Positions 10,892 through 19,618 of a stretch of DNA of 64,000 nucleotides are shown here, piece by piece. The position numbers and the translations under genes are program-made. The notes beneath the pieces are model-generated. The model saw only the letters and a program-made list of their open reading frames with translations. It had not been told where the DNA came from and did not search any database. How positions within the stretch are numbered: the first letter of the stretch is position 1; each line of letters begins with the position of its first letter. The stretch comes from Clostridium magnum DSM 2767 (GTDB lineage Bacteria > Bacillota > Clostridia > Clostridiales > Clostridiaceae), in the NCBI RefSeq assembly GCF_001623875.1, contig NZ_LWAE01000008.1, positions 1 through 64,000 on the forward strand, read 5' to 3'.

Positions 10892-11752
10892 CTAGGTTTC
10901 AAGAGAAGGTTTTTTCATACCCTTTACCTTAGGAATCTTGTTTTCACATGGTACACCTATTTGACATTTTCCACAACCATATCTAGGTTTGAATTTCTCA
11001 GATGTTATATCTAAAAATTTAGAACATATATTATGATTTTTTCCATTCTCTAGTGATATTGCATCAACTGGACAATTTTTTGCGCATGCACCACATCTAG
11101 AACAATATTCATAAATATCTTGATATGGTCTTTTGTCAGGAGTCAAGTATAATTCTGTAATAATGCTTCCAAATCTACCAGCCATACCTTCTCTAGTTAT
11201 AAGTCCTTTTGAAAGTCCAAATGTTCCAAGTCCACATACAAAAGCAGCATGTCTTTCAGACCAGTTGCTTGTAAATGATATATCCCCATGTGAAGAGTCC
11301 TTATTAAATGCAGCTTTTGACCAAAACCTTTCATCTATAGAAGGAGCAATAGTATTGTAGCCTTTATTTATTAATTCTGACTTTAAACGAAAACACAGCT
11401 TGTTTATTAAAACTTGTCCCTCAATACGTCCATGCAACCATTCTTCAGAAGGCCAAGACATATCTTTTCTATTTCCAATTTTCACAGCTTGGGTAAAAGG
11501 TAGGAAAAATGATATCACTGTTTTTGCATGTGGTAACCACTTTTTTGGAAGCAAGAAATGTTCTCCAATTGCTTTTGGATCTTTAAATAATGTAAAATAT
11601 TCATCCCCCGCAGATCCAAAGCCAAAAATTGGTGACTCAAAAATTTTCATTCCTACAACATTTTCAGAAATAGCTATTTCCTCTGTTATAGTATTGTCTT
11701 CTGAATTTTCAATAAAACATGATGCTATTTTTATTAAATCTTCTTTTTTCAT
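10892..11752 (-). CDS. 4Fe-4S double-cluster protein, epoxyqueuosine reductase-like
   Basis: The 286-residue cytoplasmic iron-sulfur protein ends in a two-cluster region: CSRCGACAKNCP, then CSKF and CGKCQIGVPC, the spacing seen in QueG-like reductases and related reductive-dehalogenase-type Fe-S proteins. The N-terminal two thirds resembles the QueG-like cofactor domain (for example ERHAAFVCGLGTFG), but it lacks the HEAT-repeat tail of true QueG. The substrate is unknown. The ATG is preceded by only a weak ribosome site. The upstream region holds an inverted repeat around a -10-like TATAAT, and the gene ends before its own terminator at 10814. Confidence 0.72.
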   Translation of the reverse strand: MKKEDLIKIASCFIENSEDNTITEEIAISENVVGMKIFESPIFGFGSAGDEYFTLFKDPKAIGEHFLLPKKWLPHAKTVISFFLPFTQAVKIGNRKDMSWPSEEWLHGRIEGQVLINKLCFRLKSELINKGYNTIAPSIDERFWSKAAFNKDSSHGDISFTSNWSERHAAFVCGLGTFGLSKGLITREGMAGRFGSIITELYLTPDKRPYQDIYEYCSRCGACAKNCPVDAISLENGKNHNICSKFLDITSEKFKPRYGCGKCQIGVPCENKIPKVKGMKKPSLET

Positions 11753-11760
11753 CTTTTATC

Positions 11761-11799
11761 TTAGTGAGGGAATTTATTATAACTACTCTTCCTCACTAA
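11761..11799 (-). promoter_or_regulatory. inverted repeat flanking a -10-like element
   Basis: TTAGTGAGG (11761-11769) and CCTCACTAA (11791-11799) are perfect 9-bp arms 21 bp apart. Between them, on the minus strand, lies TATAAT (11781-11776). The layout suits an operator over the promoter of the Fe-S protein gene at 10892; no good -35 was found. Confidence 0.45.
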
Positions 11800-11971
11800 T
11801 TCTCCCCCCTTACGTTATTATTTATGTTCGTTAACTATAATTATACTACTTACTAAATAAAATTATCTACTTTTCAAAAATTGATTTAGTGACAACCGAA
11901 TGGTACTGCATTCACTGGCAAGCTCAAGACAAGTCTCTCGTAATGGGGTCAGATCGTGCGCTAAGCAAAGG

Positions 11972-12014
11972 GCAAGCTCAGGCAGGCCTTCGCAAACACC
12001 CCAGGGGTATAAAT
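11972..12014 (+). repeat. dispersed GGCCTTCGCAA repeat, copy C
   Basis: CAAGCTCAGGCAGGCCTTCG followed by CAAACACCCCAGGGGTATAA. It is fused directly to a truncated permease reading frame, suggesting the repeat marks a recombination junction. The preceding 11834-11971 shows nothing that I recognise. Confidence 0.72.
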
Positions 12015-12161
12015 TTAATTGGTATACCGCTATATTCAAATGCTGCGGGGGTCATACCTCTTGTTAGAGAACTAACAAGAGCAGGTGTGAGCATGGGTAC
12101 AGACCTTGCATTTATGATGTCAGTTACAGAATTAAGTTTACTAGGTTCCCTAAATTCATAA
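12015..12161 (+). pseudogene. C-terminal fragment of a YraQ/ArsP-type permease
   Basis: About 48 codons encode IGIPLYSNAAGVIPLVREL and GTDLAFMMSVTELSLLG, closely resembling the conserved C-terminal repeat of COG0701 permeases (ArsP/YraQ family). The whole N-terminal part is missing. The frame continues upstream into repeat copy C and unrelated sequence, so an apparent 90-residue frame from 11889 is a chimera and not a real protein. A strong terminator at 12175 follows. Confidence 0.7.
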
Positions 12162-12174
12162 TTTAATCTGATTT

Positions 12175-12239
12175 CTATATATTTGTAAAAAACGAATTGT
12201 CAATTCGAATATATCAATTTTACAAATATATAGTTTTTT
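12175..12239 (+). terminator. long-stem terminator after the permease fragment
   Basis: CTATATATTTGTAAAA (12175-12190) pairs perfectly with TTTTACAAATATATAG (12218-12233). A second hairpin (CGAATT-GTC-AATTCG) lies in the loop, and TTTTTT follows. Confidence 0.85.
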
Positions 12240-12285
12240 GATAGTATAAATTAATGAGAGGGGTGTAGAAGAAATGAATTCATTA

Positions 12286-12798
12286 TCAGATACTATTTTG
12301 GACATATGGAGAAGGACTTTTCTCCCATGAAAAAGGTGGAATTTCCTTAAAAAAGTATTTAAGTAATCCTAATATAGTTGCTGTAGTAGTGGGTTTATTT
12401 ATATTTATGCTATCTATAAAAGTACCTTTCATAGTAAAACAAGCACTTAGTGATATAGGAGCTATTACCATGCCTTTATCTATGATGATAATAGGTGAGA
12501 AAATTACTTCAATGAAATTTAAAGAAATTATATTTGATAAGGATGTAACTTTTGTTCATTTATTAGGCTTATAATTGCTCCTATTATAATGTTTGTTATA
12601 ATAAGTTTATTTAATGAGACACCTTTAATTAAAAATGTCTGCATAGTAGCAGAGGTAATTCCCACAGCTACTGTTACAGTTTTGTTTTGCGAAAAGTATA
12701 ATTATAATACGATTTTAGCGTCAAAGTGTATTTTAGCTACACATGTTCTATCCATACTCACAATACCAATGATGCTTATGTTTTCTAAATTTTTGTAA
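12286..12798 (+). pseudogene. AEC-family (auxin efflux carrier-like) transporter, degraded
   Basis: Two consecutive frames encode pieces of a membrane transporter of the AEC/malonate-carrier family: ILFWTYGEGLFS followed by SNPNIVAVVVGLFIFML and ITMPLSMMIIGEKI, then after a frameshift near 12560-12590 VIPTATVTVLFCEKY. The N-terminal half is absent. A start codon at 12274 with a ribosome site (GAGGGGTG) is out of frame with the homologous part. At least two lesions are therefore present, and the gene is dead. It sits in a zone of fragments between the Wadjet locus and 13102. Confidence 0.75.
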
Positions 12799-12848
12799 CT
12801 GTAAACATATGTTACGAAATTTTCTCAACTATAGCTTTAATAATAAAC

Positions 12849-12948
12849 TGTTAAATATCTGAAAGGTGAACATACAAAAGGTGAGGAGGAAAAGGAAGTA
12901 ATTGTAGCGTCTAGGTTTAAAATAGAGGAGCGGACTAAATTGTTTTAA
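12849..12948 (+). pseudogene. 3' relic of a second jetC
   Basis: The last 33 sense-frame codons match the end of jetC (10443-10541), including the KGEHTKGEEEKEVIV segment, the stop codon and five bases beyond. By eye there are nine base differences over about 104 bp; eight are synonymous and one changes Gln to Arg. That pattern means the two sequences diverged while both coded for protein, so this is the stump of an older or different Wadjet copy and not a recent duplication. Nothing else of that copy is visible. Confidence 0.85.
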
Positions 12949-13101
12949 ACTGTTTACGTCCCCTGAGGGTATTTTTTTGGAACAAAGTTTTAAAGAAAAG
13001 AGAGAGATATGTAAGGACGAGACTTCTACTATTTTCATAGATATATGTTTGTGCTAGAATTTATGTAATATAAAAAGCATATCTAAAGGGGGAAATAAAA
13101 A

Positions 13102-14013
13102 ATGAAGTATTTGATTATTGGCGCAGGCGGCACCGGTGGATGTATTGGTGCCTATATGACAGAAGCGGGGAAAGATGTGACATTAATTGCTAGGGGTAAA
13201 CATCTTCAGCGAATTAAGGAAAATGGACTTAAGATAGAGACTGCTTGGAAAGGGAATTACACCGTTTCACCGATTAATGTATGTGATATGGAACATTATC
13301 AGGAACAACCAGATGTTATTTTTGTTTGCGTGAAAGGTTATTCTCTAGAAGATACAGTTCCTTTTATTAATCGAGTTGCTCACAAGAATACAGTAGTAAT
13401 TCCTATTCTAAATATTTATGGAACTGGCGGAAAAATGCAGAAAATGTTGCCAGAACTTTTAGTTACGGATGGCTGCATTTATATATCTGCAAATATTAAA
13501 GAGCCTGGAACTCTTTTGATGCATGGGGAAATATTTAGGATTATTTATGGTGTTCGTAACAATTCGGAATACAAACCGGTTTTGAAGCAAATAGAACAGG
13601 ATTTGAAAGAGAGTAATATTCAAGGGCTTTTATCAGATGATATAAGGAGAGATGCTTTGCAGAAATTTTCCTATGTCTCAGCTATGGCAGCATGTGGCTT
13701 ATATTATGATGCAGAAGCATTACAAATGCAGAAACCGGGAGAAATCAGAGAAACTTTTGTTGAACTAATCAAGGAAATAAATGAGCTGGCTACGGCTATG
13801 GGAATTTATTTTACAGAAGATATAGTACAAATTAACCTAGATATTTTGGACAAACTTAATCCTACAGCATCAACATCAATGCAAAGGGATATTGCTCAGG
13901 GGAAAAAGTCAGAAATTGACGGGCTTATATTTGAAGTAGTACGTATGGGTAAAAAATATGGTGTACCTATGCAGACTTATAAAAAGATAGAAGAAAAATT
14001 TATAAAATATTAA
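13102..14013 (+). CDS. ketopantoate reductase family protein (ApbA/PanE-like)
   Basis: This is a 303-residue NAD(P)-dependent oxidoreductase of the 2-dehydropantoate 2-reductase family, which reduces ketopantoate to pantoate in pantothenate/CoA synthesis. It starts with a Rossmann nucleotide-binding loop (GAGGTGGCIGAYM, residues 7-19), and its C-terminal helical domain contains the typical TSMQRDIAQGKKSEID segment (about 256-271). Length is normal. The ATG follows GGGGGAAAT. It is a single gene with a bidirectional terminator at 14053. Clostridia often carry several paralogues, so the substrate may differ from ketopantoate. Confidence 0.85.
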   Translation: MKYLIIGAGGTGGCIGAYMTEAGKDVTLIARGKHLQRIKENGLKIETAWKGNYTVSPINVCDMEHYQEQPDVIFVCVKGYSLEDTVPFINRVAHKNTVVIPILNIYGTGGKMQKMLPELLVTDGCIYISANIKEPGTLLMHGEIFRIIYGVRNNSEYKPVLKQIEQDLKESNIQGLLSDDIRRDALQKFSYVSAMAACGLYYDAEALQMQKPGEIRETFVELIKEINELATAMGIYFTEDIVQINLDILDKLNPTASTSMQRDIAQGKKSEIDGLIFEVVRMGKKYGVPMQTYKKIEEKFIKY

Positions 14014-14052
14014 ATGATGTTTTCTTAGGGAAAAGACGTAGAAGTAGATTAA

Positions 14053-14104
14053 AAAACTAGCCAACTAATGTGATTAGTCGCAGCTTGGTTGGCTAGTTTT
14101 GTTT
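14053..14104 (+). terminator. bidirectional terminator
   Basis: AAAACTAGCCAAC (14053-14065) pairs with GTTGGCTAGTTTT (14088-14100). T runs flank both sides, serving the reductase gene on plus and the nitroreductase gene at 14130 on minus. Confidence 0.85.
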
Positions 14105-14129
14105 TCTGGTCCACTTATAGGAAATAAAA

Positions 14130-14933
14130 TTACCCTATACATGTAACGTCTAATGGATTACGATCTACCAATCTTTTATATTTATATTTAGGATATCCAA
14201 CCATAAGTGCCCCTGTTATTACTTTGTCTTTAGGAATATTAAACAAATCTAATAATGGACCATAATTTGAAAATGCACAAAATTCAAATAATCCAGCCCA
14301 ACAGGAACCTAAGCCTAATGTAGGTGCAAATAATTCGATATAGGATAATGCAGAAATGGTATTTTCTCTTCCGTTTCTAAAATCCCTTAGAGCCGTTGCT
14401 AATATAATGTGAGGAGCATCACGTAAAATTGAATCTATGCCATTTTTTCTATAATTATTTATATGTCTTGGAAAACTCCAGTGCAATTCAATATTATCCT
14501 CCATCCACTTTACTATTATTTCAGTAGACTTTTCTAATATTTTTTTGTCTCTTACAATAATATAGGATACTCCTTGCGAATTACTAGCAGTAGGAGCAAA
14601 ATGTGCAATATTAACCAACTTTAATAATTCTTCATAGGGTACATGAGTATTTTTGTAGCATCTTATTGATCTGCGGGATCTAAGAAAATATTCAGCAAGT
14701 TTTGGATCCAAAACTTTAAAATCTTTTATTTCTGTTTGATTACATAGTGGTGTTTTAACATTATCAAGTGCACCGCAAGGACATACAGCAGCACATTGTC
14801 CACAAGCAATACAAGAATTTAAATTATTGTGTTCAGGACCGTCTTCTTTCATGCACAAAGCTGTAGTTGGACAAACTTTTATACAAGCTCCACATTTTGT
14901 ACATAATGATTTATCTACTTTAATTAAATCCAT
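14130..14933 (-). CDS. ferredoxin-nitroreductase fusion protein
   Basis: This 267-residue protein joins two 4Fe-4S motifs (CTKCGACIKVCP about 11-22 and CIACGQCAAVCP about 41-52) to a flavin nitroreductase domain (RSRRSIRCYK through GYPKYKYKRL). It probably passes electrons from its ferredoxin domain to FMN and an unknown oxidant. The domain order and length are typical of anaerobe proteins of this type. The minus-strand ATG is followed directly by DLIKVDKSLC. It stands alone, sharing a bidirectional terminator with the gene at 13102. Confidence 0.88.
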   Translation of the reverse strand: MDLIKVDKSLCTKCGACIKVCPTTALCMKEDGPEHNNLNSCIACGQCAAVCPCGALDNVKTPLCNQTEIKDFKVLDPKLAEYFLRSRRSIRCYKNTHVPYEELLKLVNIAHFAPTASNSQGVSYIIVRDKKILEKSTEIIVKWMEDNIELHWSFPRHINNYRKNGIDSILRDAPHIILATALRDFRNGRENTISALSYIELFAPTLGLGSCWAGLFEFCAFSNYGPLLDLFNIPKDKVITGALMVGYPKYKYKRLVDRNPLDVTCIG

Positions 14934-15063
14934 TAATATTCACCTCTTAAATTTTATATTTATAAAATTAATTCTTATATTTGATGTTTCTACCATGATT
15001 TAAATTAATGCTGTAAAACATTTTACAAAATATAGTATATAATGTATTGTAATTTTTAGGAAG

Positions 15064-15091
15064 TAGATACTTTTAAGTAGAATAGTATCTA
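15064..15091 (+). promoter_or_regulatory. MerR-type operator palindrome
   Basis: TAGATACT (15064-15071) and AGTATCTA (15084-15091) are perfect arms with a 12-bp spacer, located upstream of a MerR-family gene. This spacing is usual for MerR sites that overlap a long-spacer promoter. The exact -35 and -10 could not be fixed. Confidence 0.6.
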
Positions 15092-15174
15092 TTTATATAC
15101 TGATAGAGATATGAAAAGGAAAATTAAAGGTAAAAGAAGAAGTTAATGTTCATATAGGGGAGTTGATTAATAAG

Positions 15175-16011
15175 ATGGGCGAAAGTAAAGAATTTTATCA
15201 AATAGGAGAAGTATCTAAAATATGCAATATTCCAATAAAAACACTGCGATATTATGATGAAATAGAATTATTAATACCAAGAAAGATTGATCCAGACAGT
15301 AATTACAGATATTATTCAAATGATCAATTGACTTTGGTGCTTGTGATCAAGCATTTTAAAGAAGCAGGCTTTTCATTAAAGGAAATAAAAGTGCTTTTAG
15401 GCAGAGAAGACTTGGAATATAACACAAGAAAAATTAATGAAAAATGTGTAGAGATTGATAATAAAGTTAACGATTTAAAAATGTTAAAAGAAAAATTGCA
15501 GTTTTGTATTAAAGAAAGTGAGAAGGAAAAGAAACAACGTAAGGACTTTAAAATTGAGATAAAAGAAATACCTATTTCTTATGTTGCTTATCTTAGGAGC
15601 AAAGGACCTTGTACTATTGAAGAGTTTACAGTTAGGTACTGTAAGCTGATCTCATTAGTTGAAAGAAATAATTTTCATATTACAAAAAACGCTATGGCAA
15701 TATATTATGATGACTGTATCGATTTTGAGGAAAAAGAAAAGGAAAATTATGATATTGAAGTTTGTATAGCTGTATCTGAAGAAAGAGAAATAGATGGTTT
15801 AGTTAGAAAATTTGGAGGTTTTAAAGCTGTTACTGCTATTCATTATGGAAGTTATGATAATATGATAGATACTTATAGAAAGATGAATGAATACATTTAT
15901 GAAAATGGATATGAAATTTATGGTGAGCCTATAGATAATTATCTTGTAGACATAATGAGTACAGCAGATGAAGGAAATTATGTGACTGAACTTATAATTC
16001 CAATCAAATAA
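15175..16011 (+). CDS. MerR-family regulator with GyrI-like effector domain
   Basis: The N-terminal MerR helix-turn-helix (YQIGEVSKICNIPIKTLRYY) is followed by a coiled coil (about 75-125) and a GyrI-like/AraC effector-binding domain, the BmrR/TipA-type layout for multidrug sensing. A TTG at 15163 could extend it by four codons, but AGGGGAG ends right at that TTG, so the ATG at 15175 is preferred (278 residues). The MATE pump gene starts 67 nt downstream, so the regulator likely controls its own operon through the palindrome at 15064. Confidence 0.88.
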   Translation: MGESKEFYQIGEVSKICNIPIKTLRYYDEIELLIPRKIDPDSNYRYYSNDQLTLVLVIKHFKEAGFSLKEIKVLLGREDLEYNTRKINEKCVEIDNKVNDLKMLKEKLQFCIKESEKEKKQRKDFKIEIKEIPISYVAYLRSKGPCTIEEFTVRYCKLISLVERNNFHITKNAMAIYYDDCIDFEEKEKENYDIEVCIAVSEEREIDGLVRKFGGFKAVTAIHYGSYDNMIDTYRKMNEYIYENGYEIYGEPIDNYLVDIMSTADEGNYVTELIIPIK

Positions 16012-16078
16012 GTATTGACTCTCCAGTTACTGGATGCATTATTCTTTCAAGTATAAAGTTTGAAAGAGGTGTATATCA

Positions 16079-17458
16079 GTGAGTGAAAAAAGTATAAAAA
16101 TTAGTGAAAGCTATATTGAAAATGAAAAATTAAGCAAGCTTATTATGAAGTTTTCAATTCCTTGTGTCCTTGCGATGGTAGTCAATGCTCTTTACAGTAT
16201 TGTGGACCAGATTTTTATTGGTCAAGGGGTAGGCTATATTGGTAATGCAGCTACAAATATAACTTTTCCTTTTGTAGTTTTAGCCTTAGGTTTTTCACTG
16301 CTTTTAGGAGATGGAGCAGCTGCTTTTTACAGTATAAAATTAGGAGAGAAAAACAAAGAAGAGGGCGCTAAAGCAATAGGTAATGCAATTAGTTTGATGG
16401 TGCTTTTAGGTTTGATATTTTTAGTAATTGGATATATTTTTATGGAGAAATTACTATGGAGCTTTGGAGCTACAAGCACTAACATTTCTATAGCACTAGA
16501 TTATATGAGAATAATTTTAATAGGATTTCCTTTTATGATTTTAGCTGCAGGTTTAAATTCAATAATACGTGCAGATGGCAGCCCGGAATATTCAATGCTG
16601 GCTATGATAGTTGGAGCGGTTGTAAATATTGTTTTGAATCCTATATTCATATTTCATTTTGGTATGGGGGTTAAGGGTTCTGCTATAGCAACAGTAATAG
16701 GACAAATTTTATCCTTCACAATTTCTCTAATGTATATTAACAAGTTTAAAAATATAAAATTTAAAAGAGAATATTTGAAGCTTGATGTAAAGGTAAGCAA
16801 GACAATAATGATTTTGGGAGTATCTAGTTTGATTACGCAAGTAGCGGTAACAGCAATAATAATAGTAAGCAATAATATGCTTAAGGTTTATGGGGCACAA
16901 TCAATTTATGGCAGTGATATTCCCATATCAGCAATTGGTATTGTAATGAAAGTGAATGAACTTCTATTAGGAGTTGTAATAGGTATAGCTATAGGTGGGC
17001 AGCCGATACTTGGATACAATTATGGTGCTAAAAACTTTAAACGTGTAAAGGATACTTATTTTATGCTTATAAAAATAGCAACGGTAGTGTCAGTAATAGG
17101 TTTTATTGTATTTCAGTTTTTTACACAAAGCATAATAAATCTATTTGGTCAAAATAATGCACTGTATAATGAATTTGCATTAAAATCCTTTAAGATATTT
17201 TTGATGCTTTGTATGTTCATAGGTTTTGAACTTACAAGCTGTGTTTTCTTTCAGGCTACAGGTAAGCCAGCAAAAGCAATGATACTTACCTTATGTAAGC
17301 AGACCTTCTTCATAGTTCCGATAATGATAATTTTACCTAAGTTTTTGGGAGTTTTAGGAGTTCTGTATGCAGGACCCTGTGCAGAAATATTATCAGTTAT
17401 AGTGACTGGTATTCTTATTACATCAGAACTTAAGAAATATTCAAAGTTGGAGGTATAA
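16079..17458 (+). CDS. MATE family efflux transporter
   Basis: The 459-residue protein has about 12 membrane segments. The start of a MATE domain is visible (MKFSIPCVLAMVVNALYSIV, then DQIFIGQGVG), along with the pseudo-symmetric second half (about 235-450, including GQPILGYNYGAKNF). It exports cationic drugs or metabolites using Na+ or H+. The start is GTG, preceded by AAAGAGGTG at good spacing. The MerR regulator just upstream indicates drug-induced expression. The operon ends at the terminator at 17538. Confidence 0.92.
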   Translation: MSEKSIKISESYIENEKLSKLIMKFSIPCVLAMVVNALYSIVDQIFIGQGVGYIGNAATNITFPFVVLALGFSLLLGDGAAAFYSIKLGEKNKEEGAKAIGNAISLMVLLGLIFLVIGYIFMEKLLWSFGATSTNISIALDYMRIILIGFPFMILAAGLNSIIRADGSPEYSMLAMIVGAVVNIVLNPIFIFHFGMGVKGSAIATVIGQILSFTISLMYINKFKNIKFKREYLKLDVKVSKTIMILGVSSLITQVAVTAIIIVSNNMLKVYGAQSIYGSDIPISAIGIVMKVNELLLGVVIGIAIGGQPILGYNYGAKNFKRVKDTYFMLIKIATVVSVIGFIVFQFFTQSIINLFGQNNALYNEFALKSFKIFLMLCMFIGFELTSCVFFQATGKPAKAMILTLCKQTFFIVPIMIILPKFLGVLGVLYAGPCAEILSVIVTGILITSELKKYSKLEV

Positions 17459-17537
17459 AATAAAAACTAAGCTTAGAGAACTTATAAGAGCAAAATAATT
17501 TGTGCTCACCGAAAAAATTTATATGAATTCCCACAAT

Positions 17538-17582
17538 AGATAAAAATCCAATTGTTTACAGCTAAGCATTGGATTTTTATCT
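17538..17582 (+). terminator. bidirectional terminator
   Basis: AGATAAAAATCCAAT (17538-17552) pairs perfectly with ATTGGATTTTTATCT (17568-17582). It lies between the convergent MATE gene and the minus-strand RNase H gene. Confidence 0.85.
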
Positions 17583-17616
17583 AATTATTGGACTCACGTA
17601 AAATGCTTAAGAGGTT

Positions 17617-18411
17617 TTAGAAGTTTTTTGAATTCTCAGCTACATCTCTTGCATACATATCACAAAGAGAGTTTTCAAAGTGATTGGAGTGTCCTTTTAC
17701 CCATTGAAATTCAATATATTTTCCATTACAGACATTATCAAAGAGAAGCCAGTTCTCAATATTTTTAACAGGTTCTCCATTGATGGTTTTAAAATCATTT
17801 AATTTCCAGCAAGGAATCCATTCTGTTAGGCCTTTTCTTACATATTGGCTGTCTGTTACTATTCTTATTTTTTCGATATCTTTTAGTAATTCAATGGCTT
17901 TTATAACTGCTGTAAGCTCAGCTTGGCTACTACCTATTGCTTGAACTTTTTCTGTGAATAGCTTATAATTCCCTTCTAAATCCTCTATTATAAAAGCAAA
18001 ACCACCATGCTTTTTATTTTCAAAATAGCATGCATCTGAGAATATTTTATAAATTTTTTCTTCGCATTTATCTTCAGCTATGACATAACTATGGTTATTA
18101 TTATTTCGCTTATCTAAAGCTACTATTTTACTTCTATCATTAAAAGCTGCGACGTCTTTATTACACCTTAAAACAAGTTTGACATTGAAACCCACATAAT
18201 AAGTATCTATACGTTTATTATGAAGCATTTTTCTAAGCTGATATTCGTTATCCTTAAGACAATCAGTTAAATTATTATTATGAATAAAATTTAGTTCTTT
18301 TTTATAAGGGTTAAATTCTATCAAAGTATCTTCTATATGATTACTTATCTTGATTTTATAATTATTATTTAGAGCATCTATTATTTCCATTTTAAATAAC
18401 AGCATTTTCAT
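17617..18411 (-). CDS. RNase H-fold protein (type I ribonuclease H) with N-terminal extension
   Basis: The C-terminal half (about 120-260) is a ribonuclease H domain: FSDACYF (first Asp), SSQAELTAV (Glu), IVTDSQYV (Asp) and SLCDMYARDVA (last Asp), the four metal ligands of RNase HI, plus WVKGHS. It removes RNA from RNA-DNA hybrids. The first 120 residues do not resemble the usual N-terminal hybrid-binding domain and are unassigned. The ATG follows AAAGGAG at 9 nt. The gene stands alone. Confidence 0.85.
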   Translation of the reverse strand: MKMLLFKMEIIDALNNNYKIKISNHIEDTLIEFNPYKKELNFIHNNNLTDCLKDNEYQLRKMLHNKRIDTYYVGFNVKLVLRCNKDVAAFNDRSKIVALDKRNNNNHSYVIAEDKCEEKIYKIFSDACYFENKKHGGFAFIIEDLEGNYKLFTEKVQAIGSSQAELTAVIKAIELLKDIEKIRIVTDSQYVRKGLTEWIPCWKLNDFKTINGEPVKNIENWLLFDNVCNGKYIEFQWVKGHSNHFENSLCDMYARDVAENSKNF

Positions 18412-18677
18412 AAGGGCTTACTCCTTTGGGATGGATTAATTAAATTATATCACATTATAAAAAGAAAAAAACTTTGATTTCTTAAGGTTCAGAGTGTTGA
18501 CATATATAATGAAAAGGACAATAATAAATTTTAAGACAAAGTATATAGTATTTTTGCTGAAGAGAATAAGGTCGATTTGGTCAGGCAGCAAAAGAGATAT
18601 TTGAAATATTTTACAAAATTCTCAGAAAGGATTATGTATTTGAGCTAAGCGTATATGAGAGGGTAGAGGAGAAAAAG

Positions 18678-19376
18678 ATGAATTGTTTAGCGCATACAGA
18701 TAAATCTGCTTAAAAGCTGACTTATCCCTTGACTAGCGCATTGATATATAAAGCTTCTGCTAAAAGAATAAGTCAACTTTATGGTTAAGAAATCTATATA
18801 TATCTTTCAGACAACAATGACGAAAGTATGCTTGGAAATTTTCTTAGTGATTTTGTAAACAAATCTTTGGAAAATAACTTTGAGCATTCGATAAAAAGAG
18901 GTATTTTTATGCATAGGAAGCTTAATGGTTTTACTGACTCAAATCTAGTTTTTCTAGAGAGCAAAAAAAGAATTTCAAGCTTGAACAGGAGATTTGCAGG
19001 GGTATTAATTGATATGTTCTATGATCACTTCCTATCTAAGAACTGGTGTAAGTATTCTTCAATGCCCCTAGAAGAATATGCTGATAACTTTTATAATATG
19101 CTTAAAAGATTTTCTTATTGTTTACCAGATAAGTTAATAGCAAGGATGCCTTTAATGATTGAGGAAAACTGGCTTGTTTCCTATAGGAAGATAGATGGTA
19201 TAAAAAAATCATTAGATCGAATTTCATGGAGATTTTCTAAATCAAAGCACCCCTTATTAAATCCCGCAGATGAGTTGGTTAGAAATTATGAAAGTTTAGA
19301 ACTAGATTTTAAAACTTTTTTCCCTTATACAATTGAGTATGCAAATAAACTTAAAGGCATTCACGTTTGCTACTGA
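18678..19376 (+). pseudogene. acpH: acpH (ACP phosphodiesterase) interrupted by a 102-bp insertion
   Basis: AcpH removes the phosphopantetheine arm from acyl carrier protein. A ribosome site (GAGGAG) and ATG at 18678 begin MNCLAH, the exact family N-terminus, but a stop follows within six codons. The continuation IYLSDNNDESMLGNFLSDFV begins at 18798, so 18696-18797 is an insertion of 102 bp inside codon context 6/7. The remainder (HRKLNGFTD, LIDMFYDHFL, ENWLVSYRKIDG) is intact to 19376. A truncated product from ATG 18828 (182 residues) is conceivable, but it would lack the first strand and catalytic region. Upstream 18412-18677 shows no other gene. Confidence 0.8.
18696..18797. repeat. 102-bp insertion inside acpH
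   Basis: The insert has weak inverted symmetry: TGACTTAT near 18717 and ATAAGTCA near 18768, with near-mirrored outer ends AGATAAATCT and AGAAATCT. It introduces in-frame stops. The motif TAGCGCAT of the target recurs inside it at about 18734. It could be a tiny palindromic mobile element or a remnant; no match elsewhere in the window was seen. Confidence 0.45.
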
Positions 19377-19618
19377 TAAACTAAGTCTGGTGTATCACTT
19401 AACAATAAAAATGTTGTTTTTCTGAAATGATGTATCTAGAAATATTTTTACAAATTACAGATTTAGAAATACACTTAAAAATAAATGGTAATCCTAAAGC
19501 CAATGATTAACAAAACTAAGCATTGGTTTTGAAAATTTTTAATGATATGAGAGAATCAAAATATGCTATAAATTTTACTAATAAAATTAAAAACTTTTTA
19601 GTGGAGGGAACGGAAGAT

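Noticed and set aside
11400..11834. 144-codon plus-strand frame over the Fe-S protein gene
   Set aside because: Antisense to a well-supported gene; no family resemblance.
11889..12161. A 90-residue protein starting at 11889
   Set aside because: Its first part is the dispersed repeat and unrelated sequence; only the end is a permease relic.
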